The position numbers were made by a program, and so were the translations under genes. A stretch of DNA of 64,000 bases from Paenibacillus daejeonensis DSM 15491 (GTDB lineage: Bacteria; Bacillota; Bacilli; Paenibacillales; Paenibacillaceae). The notes under the pieces are model-generated. The model was not told the origin of the DNA, did no database searches, and was given only the letters and a program-made list of their open reading frames with translations. The stretch lies in contig NZ_KB899659.1 in the NCBI RefSeq assembly GCF_000378385.1, forward strand, positions 1-64,000. Reading direction: 5' to 3'. Positions 43,320-52,346 of this stretch are shown piece by piece. Position 1 is the first letter of the stretch, and each line of letters begins with the position of its first letter.

Positions 43320-44177
43320 TTAAGGGGCGTAGATCGAACCTTCTACACAAGTTACAGCTTCACCGCCGATCAAGATGGAGCCGTCCTCTGTAAACCGGAC
43401 TGCGACCTGTCCATTGCGACCGACACACTGGCCTTGGGCAGCAACATAACTTTTAGCATCGATTAATTCATTCGCTCTGACGAGCGCAGCCACGCAGCCA
43501 TTGCCGCTGCCACAGACCGGGTCTTCATCCACACCATCCGTAGGTGCAAAGGAACGAACCTCGACCTGAGCAGTTGGATGGTCCGGGTCCAGCCCAAACA
43601 CAGTAATACCAGTTGCGCTTGGCGGCAGTGCGGAAGCGAATGCAGCAAAATCTGGCCGTAATTCTCGCACCATAGACGCATGCGGCAACTGTATCGTAAC
43701 CCAGACCGGACCAACGTCAATGGTTGCACTAACCAAAATATCATGCGGTTCAATACCAAGTGCCGTCGCGAGCTGTTCTTGTTGAGTCGCAGTTATGCTG
43801 CTGATCTGAGGCTCCGGCAGGGTGAGCCACAAGGTCTCCTGCTCCATGAAGATGGTGATGAGACCACTGCCGCATTCCTGGATAAGTACCCCGGCAGTCT
43901 TCGGTTTAATTCCATGACGCAGCACGGCATAGGCCGACCCAATGGTCGGGTGACCGGCAAAAGGCAGCTCGCTGAGCGGTGTGAAGATCCGCAGCCGATA
44001 GTCCGCCCGCGGATCTTGAGGCTCGCAGACAAATGTGGTTTCCGATAAATTGGTCCAATTGGCGATCGCTTGCATCTGTTCTGTGGACAGATGATTACCA
44101 TCCAGTATGACTGCTACAGGATTGCCTTGATAAGGCACGGAGGTAAAAACATCGACCTGTTGAAAAGGTACGTTCAT
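43320..44177 (-). CDS. PhzF-family isomerase/epimerase-like protein
   Basis: A 285-residue protein of the diaminopimelate-epimerase fold. The N terminus PFQQVDVFTSVPYQGNPVAV, SETTFV with the catalytic Glu, ELPFAGHPTIGSAY and EDPVCGSGNGCVAALV are all typical. The true PhzF reaction (isomerising a dihydroanthranilate) needs other phz genes, which are absent, so the substrate is unknown. It starts 20 bases after the rph stop and is probably co-transcribed with it. Confidence 0.9.
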   Translation of the reverse strand: MNVPFQQVDVFTSVPYQGNPVAVILDGNHLSTEQMQAIANWTNLSETTFVCEPQDPRADYRLRIFTPLSELPFAGHPTIGSAYAVLRHGIKPKTAGVLIQECGSGLITIFMEQETLWLTLPEPQISSITATQQEQLATALGIEPHDILVSATIDVGPVWVTIQLPHASMVRELRPDFAAFASALPPSATGITVFGLDPDHPTAQVEVRSFAPTDGVDEDPVCGSGNGCVAALVRANELIDAKSYVAAQGQCVGRNGQVAVRFTEDGSILIGGEAVTCVEGSIYAP

Positions 44178-44197
44178 TCGAAGACACTCCCTCTCTA

Positions 44198-46801
44198 TTA
44201 GGATAAAATTTCGACCCAGCCTTCGGCTCCGTTCACCCGGATGCGCTGGCCGTCTTGGATCCGCGTAGTTGCTCCAACTACGCCAACGACAGCCGGCAGG
44301 CCATATTCCCGGGCTATGACAGCGCCGTGTGTCATCAGTCCGCCCACCTCAGTGACCAAGCCTTTGATAGACACAAACAGTGGCGTCCAGCCTGGATCTG
44401 TAAAGGCAGTCACCAGAATATCCCCTTCCTCTGGCAGCGCGTCTTGCATTCCCATCATAACACGAGCTCGCCCCTCAATGATCCCTGTTGATACGGGCAG
44501 ACCGGCTAATGCGCCTTCTGGAAGATGCTCGCGACGGTATTCCCCGGTGAGGATCTCCCCATCTGAGGTCATGACGCGCGGAGGCGTCAGTTTCTCGTAC
44601 CGAGTGTAATCCTCTATGCGGTCATGAATCAACTGTAGATTCAATTGCTGTGTACGGACGGTATCTCGTAATTCTTCGAACGTGAGATAGTAGATGGCAT
44701 CCTCGTTCGGAATCATTCCCGCCTGCTTCAGGTGTCCGGCTTCCTGCAACAACGCTTGCTTATAAACAAAATAACGATTAATCATACCGTACTTGGGATA
44801 CTCACGGTATCCGCTAAACAGACGGATCTGGTCCATTCTTTGTTTCGTTTCTAATGCTTTGCGCTCGCCATCAGGCTGTTCTCGTAGCCGGTCCAGCAGT
44901 TCCTTCTCCTTCGCCTGTGCTTCCTGCAGCCCTTGCTCGAACCGACGCTTGCTGGCATGGGGCTCTTCGTTTTTAATATGTCCAAGGAGTACGGGGACCA
45001 AGGCGAAGGGGTTCTCGCTCCAGCGCCTCCGTGTCAGATCGATCTCCCCGGGACAGCGCATGCCGTATTTCGCCAGATAGGCTTCGATTGCTTGCTTGGC
45101 CTGGACTCCACCCTCCAGGGAAACCAAGTCTTCCATGAAACCATCCGTAGCTGCCTGCTGCAAATAGTGGACGACTTCAGGATAGGGCCGAATGACATCA
45201 GCTACGTCCATGAGGGCCAGACCCATTTCAGAAGTCACATTGTTAGCCAAGGACTGCGAGAGCTTATCTGCGGCGTGTTGTTCGCCCAGCCATTCTAGCA
45301 TATGCTCATTGATCCATGCGGTGGCCCCCATTCCGGTCATAATAACTGCCGAGCTGCTTGCGTCGAACAACAGGCGTTTTAATTCCTTCATATCCTGCAG
45401 GATAAAGTCGAATAAAGCTGTACCCGTTTTTGTATGAATCGTCTGCTGCAGCTCTGCCAGCGATGCTTCCCAGCTATGAATCAGTTCTGGCACAATGGAC
45501 GCATCCGGCGCTGCTCGTTCAGCAGTTTCCCTTCTAGTGCCAGCCATTCGCGGCCCATGTTCGTTGTCCTGGGCCATGTTGATATACCCTTCGCGTGCAA
45601 CAACTGTCATGAGCGCATCTTTCATAAGAGGGTCGGACGTACCTAACGCTCCAATCATCTGATCCCGGCTGGCAGGTGAAGCGAGATGGGCCGTTACATC
45701 AACAAATAACCGACCGCCAGCGACCCTCATCGGGGCTGGAGTCGTCATCAAGAAAAAGGACAAGCCCAGCGGCTTAATGGGATCGGTCATCATCTGTTGA
45801 TGACCGACTGAGACATAGACCCGGTTCCCCTCTTCCGGGCTCTCGGGTATGGGGAACAGGGTCGTAATGGGACGGCTCTGTACAATATAGAAGTTGTCGT
45901 CCATCAGACACCATTCGATATCCTGTGGACCGCCCATATCGGCTTCAATCTGTCTCCCCAGTGTAGCCAGGTTCAGAATCTGCTCATCCGTGAGCGCCGG
46001 GAGCTGCGGTCTGGTGGATTCAAGCGGGCGGATTATCGTCCCTCCACCGGGGCTGCCATAAACGGCCTCATGCTGCGAACCATATCGCTTGCTCACAATC
46101 TCTCCTTCTTGAACTATATACTGGTCAGCAGTAACCTGGCCCGAAACCAAGGCTTCTCCGAGACCCACCCCTGCATCGATAGAAATCCGCTTGCGATTCG
46201 AGGTCAGTGGATCGGCGGTGAACAGAATACCGGATGCCTGTGCGTTAATCATCTGCTGCACGGTGACAGACATGAACACCTGGTTGTGGTCGATGCCTTG
46301 CTGCATTCGGTAGAACACGGCACGATCCGTATATAACGAGGCCCAGCACGCGCGTACGTGCTGCAGCACAGATTCGCGGCCGATGACATTAAGATACGTA
46401 TCATGTTGACCAGCAAAAGAAGCATGTGGCAAGTCTTCAGCTGTTGCACTTGATCGTACAGCGTAAGCTTGGTCGTCATCGAAATGGGAGAGCGAATGGC
46501 AGATCGCTTGCTCGGTATCAGGCGGGATGGCTGTGCTTAATATAGTTTCCCTGATGGCGCGACTGAGATTCATGACCTCCTCCCGCTCAGCAAGAGACAA
46601 CCTGGATAACCGGTCTAGTAGCTCAGTATAGGAGGCATTGGAGTCCATCGCTAGTCGGAAAGCAGTCGTAGTTACAGTAAACCCATCAGGTACTCGTATC
46701 CCCCTTAGCTTCGAGAGTTCCCCGAGATTGGTCCCTTTGCCACCTGCCAGCAGAACCTGCGTACGGTCCACTTGCTTCAAATCGAGCACTAAATGATTCA
46801 T
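44198..46801 (-). CDS. rph: Rifampicin phosphotransferase (RPH), PEP-synthase-like
   Basis: 867 residues, the usual RPH length. The ATP-grasp domain occupies about residues 1-310 (LAGGKGTNLGEL, AVRSSATAEDLPHASFAGQHD). The rifamycin-binding region is about 325-750. The swivelling histidine domain is C-terminal (TEVGGLMTHGAVIAREYGLP). Close agreement with Listeria-type RPH along the length separates it from PEP synthase. It uses ATP to phosphorylate the rifamycin ansa chain, inactivating the drug. The start at 46801 follows GAGGAG. I do not see the rifamycin-associated element upstream. Confidence 0.9.
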   Translation of the reverse strand: MNHLVLDLKQVDRTQVLLAGGKGTNLGELSKLRGIRVPDGFTVTTTAFRLAMDSNASYTELLDRLSRLSLAEREEVMNLSRAIRETILSTAIPPDTEQAICHSLSHFDDDQAYAVRSSATAEDLPHASFAGQHDTYLNVIGRESVLQHVRACWASLYTDRAVFYRMQQGIDHNQVFMSVTVQQMINAQASGILFTADPLTSNRKRISIDAGVGLGEALVSGQVTADQYIVQEGEIVSKRYGSQHEAVYGSPGGGTIIRPLESTRPQLPALTDEQILNLATLGRQIEADMGGPQDIEWCLMDDNFYIVQSRPITTLFPIPESPEEGNRVYVSVGHQQMMTDPIKPLGLSFFLMTTPAPMRVAGGRLFVDVTAHLASPASRDQMIGALGTSDPLMKDALMTVVAREGYINMAQDNEHGPRMAGTRRETAERAAPDASIVPELIHSWEASLAELQQTIHTKTGTALFDFILQDMKELKRLLFDASSSAVIMTGMGATAWINEHMLEWLGEQHAADKLSQSLANNVTSEMGLALMDVADVIRPYPEVVHYLQQAATDGFMEDLVSLEGGVQAKQAIEAYLAKYGMRCPGEIDLTRRRWSENPFALVPVLLGHIKNEEPHASKRRFEQGLQEAQAKEKELLDRLREQPDGERKALETKQRMDQIRLFSGYREYPKYGMINRYFVYKQALLQEAGHLKQAGMIPNEDAIYYLTFEELRDTVRTQQLNLQLIHDRIEDYTRYEKLTPPRVMTSDGEILTGEYRREHLPEGALAGLPVSTGIIEGRARVMMGMQDALPEEGDILVTAFTDPGWTPLFVSIKGLVTEVGGLMTHGAVIAREYGLPAVVGVVGATTRIQDGQRIRVNGAEGWVEILS

Positions 46802-46837
46802 TCTCCATCGCTCCTCACCATGCATTCAAATTAATCA

Positions 46838-46867
46838 TTGACAGGTAGTATTGCGCCGTGATAAGAT
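46838..46867 (+). promoter_or_regulatory. Plus-strand promoter within the rph leader
   Basis: TTGACA (46838-46843), 18 bp, TAAGAT (46862-46867). It reads away from rph toward the terminator at 46959. The rph mRNA leader is transcribed from the opposite strand over the same bases. Confidence 0.55.
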
Positions 46868-46873
46868 TTAATT

Positions 46874-46991
46874 ATAAGATAGAATAAATTCGTCCAATTA
46901 CATAGACTCGCAGGCGCGTTCACTGATTCTAACACGCCTTTTAAGTGATTGCAATAGGAAGAACCTGGTCATTGACCAGGTTCTTTTTTTT
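46874..46991 (+). ncRNA. Predicted short transcript or attenuated leader between rph and the GNAT operon
   Basis: It starts after the promoter at 46838. Two hairpins follow: AGGCGCGTT/AACACGCCT (46911-46942, then TTTT), and a perfect AAGAACCTGGTC/GACCAGGTTCTT (46959-46985) with seven T. It has no ATG. The GNAT-MerR operon has its own promoter further downstream, so this looks like a roughly 118-nt RNA, or a leader that normally terminates. Confidence 0.45.
46959..46991 (+). terminator. Strong plus-strand terminator
   Basis: A 12-bp perfect stem with an ATT loop and a T run. It points away from rph and has no plus-strand gene in front of it, which is the reason for proposing a short transcript. 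Confidence 0.9.
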
Positions 46992-47024
46992 GCTGACATC
47001 GTTCCCTTTTTACTCGCAGAGCGC

Positions 47025-47055
47025 TTGACCTTGGTACGATACCAGGGTTTATAGT
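47025..47055 (+). promoter_or_regulatory. MerR-type promoter of the GNAT-MerR operon, 19-bp spacer
   Basis: TTGACC (47025-47030), exactly 19 bp, TATAGT (47050-47055). The spacer holds a dyad TTGGTA-CGA-TACCAG. This is the third promoter of this design in the window and fits the BltR-like MerR protein encoded by the second gene. Confidence 0.8.
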
Positions 47056-47095
47056 GGTCTGTAACTACAACAAGGGAAAGTAAGGTGCAGACAAC

Positions 47096-47623
47096 ATGAC
47101 CGATCAAGTATTTAATCAGATTTATCAGATGATGGAGCTATCATTTCCGAAGACGGAATTCAGGGGCTATGCTGCGCAACGGAGTTTGTTATCCCGTTCC
47201 CGATACCGTATGCTGGTAGAGAGAAATGAACAGCAGGAAGTTATCGGATTCCTCGCAGGCTGGGAGTTTGACCAATTCCGGTATGTCGAGCATATTGCAG
47301 TCTCCCCTACCCTTCGCGGTGGAGGCGTCGGCAAACGGCTGATGCAGCGCTTTATGGCGGAATCGGAGTTGCCCGTCATTTTGGAGGTCGAGTGTCCCGA
47401 GGGTGAAGAGCAGCGCAGACGAATTGGTTTCTATGAACGGCTGGGCTTTAAGTTAGAGGATTACGCATACGTGCAGCCATCGCTTCGAGCGGGGGAACCC
47501 GCGGTGCCGCTGCGGATTATGAGTTACCCGCAAGCTCTGACGCCCTCCGTATTTAACGAAATGAAGAGGACGTTGTATGCGGAGGTGTATCAGGTCCCTT
47601 TAGCAACAGCCACCAACCTCTAG
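47096..47623 (+). CDS. GNAT-family N-acetyltransferase
   Basis: A 175-residue acetyltransferase. The acetyl-CoA-binding motif A is VEHIAVSPTLRGGGVGKRLM at about residues 64-83, and motif B is FYERLGFKLEDYAYVQPS. AAGGTG lies eight bases before the ATG. First gene of an operon with a MerR regulator, controlled by the 19-bp-spacer promoter at 47025. The acceptor is unknown; a small amine or drug is plausible by analogy with blt/bltD. Confidence 0.87.
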   Translation: MTDQVFNQIYQMMELSFPKTEFRGYAAQRSLLSRSRYRMLVERNEQQEVIGFLAGWEFDQFRYVEHIAVSPTLRGGGVGKRLMQRFMAESELPVILEVECPEGEEQRRRIGFYERLGFKLEDYAYVQPSLRAGEPAVPLRIMSYPQALTPSVFNEMKRTLYAEVYQVPLATATNL

Positions 47624-47648
47624 GTTATAGACAAAGGAAGGGTATCCG

Positions 47649-48461
47649 ATGAAGAGTGAGTTCAAAATCAATGAAATTGCCAAGCTGTACGGAATCGGTG
47701 CAGACTCGCTGAGATACTATGAGAAGCTGGGGCTGCTGCAGCCCAGGCGAGCCGCGAATGGATACCGCCAATATAGTCTTAGAGACATGTACAAGCTAAC
47801 CATTATCCGGGATCTGCGCCAGCTGGATTTCACGATGGAGCAGATCAAAGCCTACCTGGACCATCAGAGCATCGAGAATACGCTTGATCTGTTGCGGCAG
47901 GAGCATGAGCTTGTGGAGAAGCAAATCGCGAGACTGCAACACACGCAGCGTAGTCTAGTGGACCGGATGAACATATTGACAGAATCCCGAACCATCCAGA
48001 CAGAACAGTTCACGATCAAGACCTATCTTGACCGTCCATGTCTGCAGCTGCGTCTCCGCATTACCAGAGACGAGGAAACGGATTACGCGGTCAAAATGCT
48101 GCATCAGAAGCATCGTCATCATCAGCTCGACCTGGGCAACCAGTGGTATGGAGCCTCCGTGTCCCTAGAGGCCTTGCAAGCCGGAATTCGGGATGAATTT
48201 AATGCCGTATTCTTCATCTTCGATGCTGACGAATCGAGGACGATTGAGTATGATTACACCTTGCCTGCAGGCAAGTATCTGTCCTTCCACTACCGTGGGA
48301 GTTATCGACAGAGCTATGACCATATGATGGCGCTGATCGCCCATGCCAAGGCTCACGGACACCGGATTACAGGAGATCCGTTCGAGATTTATGCTATTGA
48401 TAACCGGGATACAGCGGTGACAGAAGAATTCCTGACCGAAATCCAGGTACGGATCGACTGA
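47649..48461 (+). CDS. MerR-family regulator with GyrI-like effector domain (BltR/BmrR type)
   Basis: 270 residues. The winged helix is INEIAKLYGIGADSLRYYEK and is followed by LGLLQPRRAANGYRQYS. A dimerisation coiled coil lies at about 85-120. The C-terminal GyrI-like ligand domain (about 125-268) ends in FEIYAIDNRDTAVTEEFLTE. BmrR-type proteins bind hydrophobic cations and activate efflux or acetylation genes. It is encoded 25 bases after the GNAT gene and should regulate its own operon. Confidence 0.9.
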   Translation: MKSEFKINEIAKLYGIGADSLRYYEKLGLLQPRRAANGYRQYSLRDMYKLTIIRDLRQLDFTMEQIKAYLDHQSIENTLDLLRQEHELVEKQIARLQHTQRSLVDRMNILTESRTIQTEQFTIKTYLDRPCLQLRLRITRDEETDYAVKMLHQKHRHHQLDLGNQWYGASVSLEALQAGIRDEFNAVFFIFDADESRTIEYDYTLPAGKYLSFHYRGSYRQSYDHMMALIAHAKAHGHRITGDPFEIYAIDNRDTAVTEEFLTEIQVRID

Positions 48462-48593
48462 AGTTACTCAACACCTGTTTCCCATTAGTTCATTACGCGA
48501 CAGGATGGCTTCGATTGTTCATTGAGGTTCAGGGACAAACGGGTATAATGAGGTCAAACGAACAGATGGGATAAGAACAGGAGGAATGTTGTC

Positions 48594-49169
48594 ATGCAGT
48601 TGAGCGAATTTCTAGCCCATATGGATCGAGGGCTGGCGGTGGAAGGCGGCTCGGAGCTTCATGACTACATGATTGAATTAAGTCAGGAGGCCTTGCGCAT
48701 TACAGCCAAGCTTAACGGGGCATATCACGAGCCGGCCGAGATCCGCCGTCTAATGACTGCGCTGACAGGTCGACCGATCGATGATTCCTTTGCCATGTTC
48801 CCGCCCTTCTACACGGATTGTGGCAAGAATATAAGGATTGGCAAGCAGGTCTTCATCAACTCCGGCTGCCGTTTCCAGGATCAGGGCGGCATTATCATTG
48901 GAGACGAAGCGTTAATTGGACATAACGTGGTGCTTGCAACCCTTAACCACGACATGGATCCCCGGAAACGAAGCACCACAATCCCTGCCCCAATCGTTAT
49001 CGGCAAGAAAGTCTGGATAGGTGCCAATGCTACGGTCCTCCCTGGTGTTACCATCGGCGACCATGCCGTCATCGCCGCAGGTGCTGTCGTCACCAAGGAT
49101 GTCCCGGCCGACACAGTAGTGGGTGGAGTGCCGGCCAAGATGATTAAGACGATCGGTGATTTGGAGTAA
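48594..49169 (+). CDS. Sugar O-acetyltransferase (maltose/galactoside type)
   Basis: A 191-residue left-handed beta-helix acetyltransferase. Hexapeptide repeats run from about residue 75 ([20 protein letters not shown]) to the end. The catalytic His is in [28 protein letters not shown] and GVPAKMIK complete the family signature. It transfers acetyl from acetyl-CoA to a sugar. CAGGAGG precedes the ATG. A single gene between the MerR operon and the convergent paiB-like gene. Confidence 0.9.
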   Translation: MQLSEFLAHMDRGLAVEGGSELHDYMIELSQEALRITAKLNGAYHEPAEIRRLMTALTGRPIDDSFAMFPPFYTDCGKNIRIGKQVFINSGCRFQDQGGIIIGDEALIGHNVVLATLNHDMDPRKRSTTIPAPIVIGKKVWIGANATVLPGVTIGDHAVIAAGAVVTKDVPADTVVGGVPAKMIKTIGDLE

Positions 49170-49243
49170 CCTACCACTGAGTTCACTGTTTCTCAAATGT
49201 TCCTTAATGGTGAGAACAGGCTATTGAACAAAGTTATCTTTCA

Positions 49244-49828
49244 TCAATGCTGCGATTTGCCGTTGATTCTCGCCTGATCCCGCTCTAGGTGGTCAATAAC
49301 TAGTTCCTGTCGCTGTGGCGAATGGTTTTGGCTAAGCTTGGCTTTGCCTTCAACGCGTTCAATATGGAGTCTGAAGGCCTGGATGCCTTGAGTCAGTCCA
49401 GCCACATACTGCGGATCAACCTCCGGCAGCTGGTACGGACTATCTTGGGCTTCATATTGGTCTACCATCGCTTGCAAGGAAGCTGCGACTTGGATCTCGT
49501 CGTTGATCAACTCCACCGTATCATATACGTGAACGGTTATATAATTCCATGTAGGCACTGCGGTCATTGTTTCGTACCATGAAGGAGAAATATAGCTGTG
49601 TGGCCCTTGAAAAATAGCGAGAACCGTTTGATCTGCGATGTCTTCCCATTGTGGATTCGGACGTGCAAAGTGTCCTTCCAGCCATTGCTTCTCTTGATTC
49701 ACAATCAAAGGCAAGTGTGTAGCAAAGGGAACCCCCTTATGTTGAGATACCAAAGTCGCAAAACTGTAATCTTTCATAACCCCATATGTACTCTCTTCGT
49801 CCATGCGAAAATAACGTGGTATATACAC
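49244..49828 (-). CDS. PaiB-family FMN-binding transcriptional regulator
   Basis: A 194-residue protein. Features are [20 protein letters not shown] at the start, [29 protein letters not shown] and the C-terminal [13 protein letters not shown]. PaiB of Bacillus negatively affects sporulation and protease genes and is usually next to the acetyltransferase paiA, which is missing here. Direct DNA binding has not been shown clearly for the family. Confidence 0.9.
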   Translation of the reverse strand: MYIPRYFRMDEESTYGVMKDYSFATLVSQHKGVPFATHLPLIVNQEKQWLEGHFARPNPQWEDIADQTVLAIFQGPHSYISPSWYETMTAVPTWNYITVHVYDTVELINDEIQVAASLQAMVDQYEAQDSPYQLPEVDPQYVAGLTQGIQAFRLHIERVEGKAKLSQNHSPQRQELVIDHLERDQARINGKSQH

Positions 49829-49850
49829 GCTGCCCCCTCCTCATCCTGGA

Positions 49851-49876
49851 AAGAACCGCAAGCTAGTGCGGTTCTT
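49851..49876 (-). terminator. Terminator of the membrane-anchored hydrolase gene
   Basis: Perfect AAGAACCGCA / TGCGGTTCTT with loop AGCTAG, 20 bases after the stop at 49896. The T tail is short. Confidence 0.7.
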
Positions 49877-49895
49877 CCTAGAACTTCATTTTTAA

Positions 49896-50879
49896 CTATT
49901 TTTGTTGCATTTGCAACAAAAATACCCGAGTAGCCTCAGCAATTTCTTGAGCATGGGTATGATGCAAATAATGCTCGCCATCCATTGTAATCACTTGACC
50001 ATTATCTACCGTTGCGGCTTGCTCCTCATGCAGCGGCACCCACTCCGGGAAGCTTGAGTTGTCAGCCTGAACCATAAGCAGCACCGGAAGCTGAGCCGGG
50101 AAGGTCAAGCCTTGAGCGGCCTCGAAATTGGTACTAATATGTCTCATCTCATTCAGCATAGTGGGACTGCTGGCATTCTTGTTGGATATCAGATTCATCT
50201 GTTCCTTGGTTGCTTCATCAAAAGACGTAGAGGCATAAGGATCTCCGCTAAATTGCTTGACGAGCCTCAACAATCCGGACCGGTTGAGCAGGTCAAATGT
50301 GCGGACAGGCAGCTTCTCATTCATACCGGGCTGATTGGGCACACTGCTATCAATACCGATAAATGCCCTCACATTCTCCGGGTAGGCTTGGACATATTCC
50401 AGGCTGTAAATACCCGCTATAGAATGCCCCATGAGCACAAAATCATCGATACCCAGTTGCTGCAAAGCTTCGTGAATTTCGCGCACTATATTACTGCTGG
50501 TCCGTTCCACATCGGTTCCATCACTTAAACCATAGCCGAAAGGCTCAACTGTAATAACTCTGTAATCAGGTGCCAATTCATCAATCAACAGCTTGAAATC
50601 CAAGGCTGGAGCAGCCGTGCCGTAGCCAGGAAGAAGTACGATCGTCTCCTCGCCGCTTCCTTGCATGTAAATGTTCATTGATTGACCATCTACGGGGACG
50701 AGCTGACCATAAGAGCGTATATTGTCTTTCTCCAGGTGCAGACTGACCCGGTTGACCGTAAATACGACTGCCACAAAGAGTACCGCTACGACAGTAAGAC
50801 CAATCAAGCCCCTCCAAATTAGACGAAGCCCTTTCCGCTTGCCGCTGTTTTTTTTATTCTGCTTATCCTGATGTTCCAT
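49896..50879 (-). CDS. Membrane-anchored alpha/beta hydrolase
   Basis: 327 residues with a basic cytoplasmic N terminus, one membrane helix (about residues 22-44) and an outside alpha/beta-hydrolase domain. The nucleophile Ser is in GHSIAG (about residue 155), the oxyanion segment is LLPGYGTAAP and the catalytic His is in GEHYLHHTHA. The ATG at 50879 is eight bases from AGGAG; a GTG nine bases upstream is less suitable. It is followed by its own terminator, and the two-component genes lie just upstream on the same strand. Confidence 0.85.
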   Translation of the reverse strand: MEHQDKQNKKNSGKRKGLRLIWRGLIGLTVVAVLFVAVVFTVNRVSLHLEKDNIRSYGQLVPVDGQSMNIYMQGSGEETIVLLPGYGTAAPALDFKLLIDELAPDYRVITVEPFGYGLSDGTDVERTSSNIVREIHEALQQLGIDDFVLMGHSIAGIYSLEYVQAYPENVRAFIGIDSSVPNQPGMNEKLPVRTFDLLNRSGLLRLVKQFSGDPYASTSFDEATKEQMNLISNKNASSPTMLNEMRHISTNFEAAQGLTFPAQLPVLLMVQADNSSFPEWVPLHEEQAATVDNGQVITMDGEHYLHHTHAQEIAEATRVFLLQMQQK

Positions 50880-50987
50880 TTCTTCCACTCCTATCGCTAT
50901 AGTGACTCCACCTGAGGACGTCTAGGACAAGCATAAAACACCAAGATGGACCGCTTATGAAGCCAATATGAACGGAAGATGAACAAC

Positions 50988-52346
50988 TTATACTGATTGG
51001 GGTAGATGAATGACAAGGCTTGTCCCGCTCCCCAGCTCGCTTTCGACTGTAATATGACCGTGATGCAGGGACACGATTCGCTTGACAATTGCCAGTCCCA
51101 TCCCGCTGCCACTGTGCTTACCGCTATGGGCACGATCCGCTTTGAAGAATCGCTCGAAGATCCGCTCCTGATCATCTAGCGGAATTCCAATCCCGTGATC
51201 CGTAATTCGGACTACCCAGGATGCGGCATTTTGCTCTGTACTCACTTCAACTAAACTTTCATCTGGAGAAAACTTGATGCTATTGCCGAGGACATTGGTC
51301 CAGACCTGAACCAGCAAATCGGGATCGGCCGTAATTTCTCCCTCCTCCAGGTCGAATTCAAGGCTGATTCTACGTTCTCTCCATTGCGGCTCGAGCGTAA
51401 TGACGACCTGTCTAATCTGTTCTGCGAGACTATAGGAAACTGGCTTCAACTGCTGCGATTCTGATTCCAACAGGCTAAGCTTAAGCAGATTATCACTTAA
51501 CTTGGACATGCGGGCGGCTTCATCAACGATAATACCGAGATAGCGGACGCGTTCACTTTCGTCAGCCGGCAAATGTTGGAGCGCTTTGGCATAGCCAGTA
51601 ATGGAGGTCAGTGGCGATTGGATTTCGTGTGAAACATTCGCAACAAATTCTTTTCTGAGCTCCTCCAATTGACTCAAATCACGCGCCATTTTCTCAAAGC
51701 TCCGCGCTAGCTCGCCCAGCTCACCTCGCTGCTTGATATCCAATTGAACCTCGAAATCTCCACCTGCGATTTGGCGTGTGGCTCGGGTCAGCTTTTGAAT
51801 GGGTCTCACCAAAAAAAACGCGGATAGCAAAACCACGAGACTGCCCACAATCAACGCGTAGACCACAAAGTTAAGCATCCAGGTCATGATAAACGAGGAA
51901 GATGGCGGTCCCGTGGATTGTATAAACAGGGCATAGCTCTGGGAGTCCAAAGAAAAAGGCAGTCCCAGCAGACTTGTAGAGACCCCTGTCGGATTGAGCT
52001 GCAGCAGCTCACCGTCCAACACTTGGCGCACCTGATCTGCCGTGGCTTCAGCAGCCTGGAAGCCTCCTGCCTTGCCATACGAACGATAGTGGTCAGGCGA
52101 CTCATAGATACGGATGTGATAGGCGTGTAACTGCTGCATGCCACTCACGTAAGCTTCAGCTTCATCCGCTGGCAGCGTCTCATAGAGCCGGATCATATCT
52201 TGTCCAATGTACAGCAGCGGAAGCAGCAGATTCTCGTTAAGCTGCTCTCTGTGCAATCTAGTGGACAGCAGAAATGAGATGACCGTCCCACCAATGACCG
52301 CTGCCAGGAAGATCAGCACCACACGTGTATAGAGTGACCGGGTCAT
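50988..52346 (-). CDS. Sensor histidine kinase
   Basis: A 452-residue membrane kinase. Membrane helices lie at about 8-28 and 160-185 with an extracellular sensor between them. A HAMP domain (VRPIQKLTRATRQIAGGDFE) follows. The phosphorylated His is in NVSHEIQSPLTSI (about 245), N-box VWTNVLGNSIKFSP, G-box DHGIGIP and GSGMGLAIVK. Its start overlaps the response-regulator stop by four bases. The signal is unknown; it may control the hydrolase gene at 49896. Confidence 0.93.
   Translation of the reverse strand: MTRSLYTRVVLIFLAAVIGGTVISFLLSTRLHREQLNENLLLPLLYIGQDMIRLYETLPADEAEAYVSGMQQLHAYHIRIYESPDHYRSYGKAGGFQAAEATADQVRQVLDGELLQLNPTGVSTSLLGLPFSLDSQSYALFIQSTGPPSSSFIMTWMLNFVVYALIVGSLVVLLSAFFLVRPIQKLTRATRQIAGGDFEVQLDIKQRGELGELARSFEKMARDLSQLEELRKEFVANVSHEIQSPLTSITGYAKALQHLPADESERVRYLGIIVDEAARMSKLSDNLLKLSLLESESQQLKPVSYSLAEQIRQVVITLEPQWRERRISLEFDLEEGEITADPDLLVQVWTNVLGNSIKFSPDESLVEVSTEQNAASWVVRITDHGIGIPLDDQERIFERFFKADRAHSGKHSGSGMGLAIVKRIVSLHHGHITVESELGSGTSLVIHLPQSV

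Noticed and set aside
43320-44177. Phenazine biosynthesis
   Set aside because: Only a PhzF-family gene is present; no other phz genes are nearby, and PhzF-like proteins are widespread without phenazines.
44198-46801. Annotation as PEP synthase
   Set aside because: Length and the middle-domain sequence follow rifampicin phosphotransferase throughout; the PEP synthase match is limited to the shared ATP-grasp and histidine domains.
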